Below, piece by piece: positions 61,329 to 64,000 of a DNA stretch of 64,000 bases (position 1 is the stretch's first letter; each line of letters starts with the position of its first letter). A program made the position numbers and the translations under genes. The notes beneath the pieces were generated by a model. It worked only from the letters and a program-made list of their open reading frames with translations. It made no database searches and was not told the DNA's origin. The stretch covers positions 1,550,001-1,614,000 of the forward strand of contig NZ_JAJIRT010000001.1 in assembly GCF_025717675.1 (NCBI RefSeq), read 5' to 3'. Origin of the DNA: Paucibacter sp. DJ2R-2 (GTDB lineage: Bacteria > Pseudomonadota > Gammaproteobacteria > Burkholderiales > Burkholderiaceae_C).

Positions 61329-62087
61329 ATGAAGACCAACAAGAAGTTCCTGGCCGCCATCGGCCTGGGCATGGGTATGGCCTTGGCCGCGCTGCCGAGC
61401 GCACAAGCGGCCCTGCAAGGGCGTGATCTCGACCCAGCCAAAGCGGGTTTCGAGGCTTACTACGACAGCGAACTGAACATCAGCTGGCTGGCTGACTTCG
61501 GAGCGGTCCGCAGCTTTGAGGCCGACGGACGCCTCAGCTGGGACGGTGCCCAGAGTTGGATCGCCCAGCTCAACACCCAATCGCTTTACGGTTTCAACAA
61601 CTGGCGCTTGCCCAAGGTCACGCCGGTCAACGGTACTGCTTTCCAGTATGGCAACAGCAACAACGGCAGCTCCGACTACGGCGTGGCGGCCACCGGCCAA
61701 GGCTGGGGCAAGGCCTCAGAAATGGGCCATCTCTACTATGTGACCCTGGGCAACAAGGGCTACTGCACGCCGACCCCGGCCGGCAATGACGCTTGCACCA
61801 TCCAGCCTGGCTGGGAGCAGAAGGACTTCGGCCCCTTCACCGGCCTGTCGACCTTTGTGTTCTGGTCTGGCACCGAGCTGCCGAACCGCCCGAACCAGGC
61901 CTGGTACTTCTATGCCTATTACGGCAATCAGTACTACCAGACCAAGGACCAGCAGTACTCGGCCCTGGCCGTGCGCGACGGCGATGTGCTTTCGCAGCCG
62001 GTGCCTGAGCCGACAAGTGCGCTGCTGATGTTCGGCGGACTGCTGGCCTTGGCTGCCGCCGTACGGCGCAAGTCGGTGTTGCGCTGA
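61329..62087 (+). CDS. PEP-CTERM protein with DUF1566-like body
   Basis: This 252-residue secreted protein has a signal peptide (GMGMALAALPSAQAA) and a C-terminal PEP-CTERM signal (VPEPTSALLMFGGLLALAAA plus RRK). The body resembles DUF1566/lectin-like domains: WRLPKVTPVNG, FVFWSGTELP and QAWYFYAYYGN. It is likely exported and handled by an exosortase encoded elsewhere. It lies next to, but is divergent from, the TonB receptor, so it may be independent of the uptake locus. Confidence 0.85.
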   Translation: MKTNKKFLAAIGLGMGMALAALPSAQAALQGRDLDPAKAGFEAYYDSELNISWLADFGAVRSFEADGRLSWDGAQSWIAQLNTQSLYGFNNWRLPKVTPVNGTAFQYGNSNNGSSDYGVAATGQGWGKASEMGHLYYVTLGNKGYCTPTPAGNDACTIQPGWEQKDFGPFTGLSTFVFWSGTELPNRPNQAWYFYAYYGNQYYQTKDQQYSALAVRDGDVLSQPVPEPTSALLMFGGLLALAAAVRRKSVLR

Positions 62088-62099
62088 TCATCGCCACAG

Positions 62100-62124
62100 C
62101 CAGGTCCGGCCGACACCGGCCTGG
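62100..62124. terminator. Candidate bidirectional terminator hairpin
   Basis: CCAGG-T-CCGG pairs with CCGGCCTGG (nine base pairs with one bulged T) around a six-base loop, in the 66-base gap between convergent genes. It lacks a U-run on either side, so it may rely on Rho or only protect 3' ends. Confidence 0.45.
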
Positions 62125-62153
62125 CCTCGCTCGCAGACCCGCGCGGGCCCTGT

Positions 62154-63740
62154 TTACTTGATGGACGTGAACCGCCCCTCAAACTGATCGTTCGAGCGGT
62201 GCAGCGTCTCGACGCCAGGCTTCATGGCCCAGGGGCGCACCTGGTGGTGCAGGGGAATGAACAGGTGCTCGTCGCGCAGGCGCAGCAAGGCCGCGCGGAT
62301 CTGGGCATTGCGCTTGGCCACATCGGGCTCGAACTTGATCTGCTGGATCAGGGCATCGAGCTTGGCATCGCTGACCTTGCCGAAATTGAAGTTGCCGTCG
62401 GCGCCGCTGGTGCGCGTGTGGCCCCAGGCCTGCATGCCGTAGAGCGCGTCGTAGGTGGAGATGCCCCAGCCCAGCATGAAGAAGGGCGACTCGAAGCGCT
62501 GGAAGGTCTGGCTGTGGGTGACAAAGGGCAGGGTGATCAGGCGCACCTTGACGCCGATCCTGGCCCACATGGCCACCGCCGCCTGGCAGATCTGTTCGTC
62601 GTTGACATAGCGGTTGTTCGGGCAGTTCAGCGGCACCTCGAAGCCCTGGGGATAGCCGGCCTCGGCCAGCAGCTTGCGGGCGCGCTCGACATCGGGCTTG
62701 AGGGGCGCGTCGAGCGCGGCGTCGTGGCCGTTCACGCCCGGCGGAATCATCAGGGCCGCGGGCACCGAAAGGCCGCGCATGATGCTGCGCTTGATGGCTT
62801 CCCGGTCCAGGGCCAGGTTGAGCGCCTCGCGCACGCGCCGGTCCTTGAAGGGGTTCTTGCCCTTGACCGAGGAGTCCCGCAGCTCGTCGCTGCCCTGGTC
62901 CATGACGAAGAAGATGGTCCGCACCTCGGGTCCTTCGATCAGCTTGACCTTGCCTTCCTCCTTGAGCTTGAGAAAGTCGGCCGGCGGCAGGTCGGTGACG
63001 ATGTCCACATCGCCGGAGAGCAGGGCTGCCACGCGGGTCGGTGCCGATTTGATGGGCAGGTAGCTCAGCTCGGTCACATTGCCCTTGTTGCTGTCCCACC
63101 AGTCCTTGTTGGCCACCATGCTGACCTTCTGGTCGGGCTGCCAGCCCACCAGCTTGTAGGGCCCGGTGCCCATGGCATTGCGCGAGGCGAAGTTCTCGTC
63201 CTTGGACTTGTAGTCGGAGATGTTCTCGGCCTTGTTCTTGCTCGCCCAGGCCTTGCTCATGATGGAGAAGTTGCTGAGGTTGGTCAGCAGCATGGGCGTG
63301 GGCGCTTCGAGGATCAGGTCCACGGTGTGGCTGTTGATCTTCTTGATCTCCTTGATGCCCGAGACGTAGGTCTGCTTGGTGCCCAAGGGCTGGCGGATGC
63401 GCTCGAAGCTGAACAGCAGGTCGTCGGCCGTGAAGGCGCTGCCGTCATGGAACTTGACGCCCTGGCGCAGCTCGAAGCGCACCTGGGTGGGCGAGACATA
63501 GGTCCATTTGGTGGCCAGCGACGGCTCGACCTGGTACTTGGCGTCCAGGCGGGTCAGGCCCTCGTAGATGTGGGCGCCGATGGTGTTGGAGGTGTTGTGG
63601 TCCTGTGAGTGGGGATCCAGGGTCAGGATGTCGTTCTGGGCGGCCCAGCGCAGGGCGGCGGCTTGGGCGGGCAGGATCGCAGCGGCCGAGAGGCCGAGTG
63701 CCACGGCGAGCAAGCTGGCCTTGAGAATTTGGCGGTTCAT
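62154..63740 (-). CDS. Oligopeptide-type (family 5) ABC substrate-binding protein
   Basis: This 528-residue periplasmic protein has a signal peptide (LGLSAAAILPAQA) and the family 5 fold. LRWAAQNDILTLDPHSQDHN, EPSLATKWTYVSPTQVRFEL and VKFHDGSAFTADDLLFSFERI are characteristic, and NAMGTGPYKLVGWQPDQKV is also typical. Members bind peptides, opines, nickel or sugars, so the ligand is open. No permease gene is in the window, so the rest of the transporter may lie elsewhere. CAGGAG precedes ATG 63740. Confidence 0.9.
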   Translation of the reverse strand: MNRQILKASLLAVALGLSAAAILPAQAAALRWAAQNDILTLDPHSQDHNTSNTIGAHIYEGLTRLDAKYQVEPSLATKWTYVSPTQVRFELRQGVKFHDGSAFTADDLLFSFERIRQPLGTKQTYVSGIKEIKKINSHTVDLILEAPTPMLLTNLSNFSIMSKAWASKNKAENISDYKSKDENFASRNAMGTGPYKLVGWQPDQKVSMVANKDWWDSNKGNVTELSYLPIKSAPTRVAALLSGDVDIVTDLPPADFLKLKEEGKVKLIEGPEVRTIFFVMDQGSDELRDSSVKGKNPFKDRRVREALNLALDREAIKRSIMRGLSVPAALMIPPGVNGHDAALDAPLKPDVERARKLLAEAGYPQGFEVPLNCPNNRYVNDEQICQAAVAMWARIGVKVRLITLPFVTHSQTFQRFESPFFMLGWGISTYDALYGMQAWGHTRTSGADGNFNFGKVSDAKLDALIQQIKFEPDVAKRNAQIRAALLRLRDEHLFIPLHHQVRPWAMKPGVETLHRSNDQFEGRFTSIK

Positions 63741-63873
63741 CGTCTGTCGCTCCTGAGTCCCTGGGAAGGAAACGATGCTAACGAGGGCCGCGCGCTGCGG
63801 GCTAGTGGCTTGCCCGCATGCAGCGTTGCAGGAGCACGGCACCAGATCGACAGGTCATCGTTCGGTCACGGCA

Positions 63874-64000
63874 ATGTCCCGGGCTCTTGTGGCCCAGCTC
63901 AAGCAGACGATCAGGCGCTTTACCATCCAAGACCCCGAGGCCTTCGTTCCTTGCTATGAACATCATCCTCCCGATGCGAGTTTGGTTCGCCGAACTGCTT
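63874..64000 (+). CDS. Possible start of a gene, cut by the window end
   Basis: An open frame from ATG 63874 runs to the window edge without a stop (42 codons: MSRALVAQLKQTIRRF, then DPEAFVPCYEHHPPD). It is divergent from the binding-protein gene, with a 133-base gap that could hold promoters. No good ribosome-binding site is visible, and I do not recognise the family. A shorter start at 63956, in another frame, is also open. Confidence 0.3.
   Translation, partial: MSRALVAQLKQTIRRFTIQDPEAFVPCYEHHPPDASLVRRTA

Overview
The window is about 64 kb of GC-rich bacterial chromosome with closely packed genes on both strands. Protein families point to a betaproteobacterium of the order Burkholderiales, probably near Roseateles/Pelomonas/Rubrivivax. 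The clues are two PEP-CTERM proteins, a TIGR02943-type sigma factor, Liv-type ABC transporters, a PutA without its own DNA-binding domain, and ubiC/ubiA quinone genes. This placement is inference from gene content. I saw no rRNA, tRNA, CRISPR array, intact insertion sequence or prophage.

Layout. 1-6.8 kb: end of fadH, a membrane PAS-GGDEF-EAL protein, a small membrane protein, a DUF3011-ricin-lectin protein, a PPK2 polyphosphate kinase, a PAP2 phosphatase and a small unknown gene. 7-10.8 kb: a tight cluster of a polysaccharide deacetylase and three GNAT/FemAB-like transferases, probably for surface polysaccharide modification. 10.8-15.3 kb: divergent putR-putA with a palindromic operator, and a 247-bp inverted-repeat-bounded insertion between putA and its terminator. 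15.5-24.5 kb: a PEP-CTERM protein, then four minus-strand genes centred on nucleotide signalling (a class III cyclase-like STAND/TPR regulator, a 3-TM protein with a cyclic-nucleotide-binding domain, an acetyl-CoA hydrolase/GNAT fusion and a cNMP-binding patatin). 24.6-43.6 kb: mostly single genes, including a TPR metallopeptidase, nitroreductase, proC, ubiC, a histone-H1-tailed protein, a Gfo/Idh oxidoreductase, a Ser/Thr kinase, secreted proteins, ubiA, a sigma/anti-sigma pair, mnmH, a TAXI-type binding protein and a second metallopeptidase. 43.6-60.7 kb: two head-to-tail Liv-type ABC transporter operons, an alpha/beta hydrolase, a Tat-type serine hydrolase, a sigma-54 activator and a TonB receptor. 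61.3-64 kb: a second PEP-CTERM protein, an oligopeptide-type binding protein and the start of one more possible gene.

Most notable locus. The stretch from about 48.9 to 61.1 kb reads as one regulated uptake-and-hydrolysis unit. Near-consensus sigma-54 promoters precede both the second Liv-type operon (55245-55260) and the TonB receptor gene (60855-60870). Both have a similar TGTCTG-N5-CAG box about 210-230 bp upstream, and an unassigned sigma-54 activator gene lies between them. Together these genes could move a substrate across the outer membrane (TonB receptor), cleave it in the periplasm (serine hydrolase), import it (ABC transporter) and hydrolyse it in the cytoplasm (alpha/beta hydrolase). 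The substrate cannot be read from the sequence. A 145-bp-arm inverted repeat sits between the binding-protein gene and the rest of that operon, where it could set the ratio of binding protein to permease.
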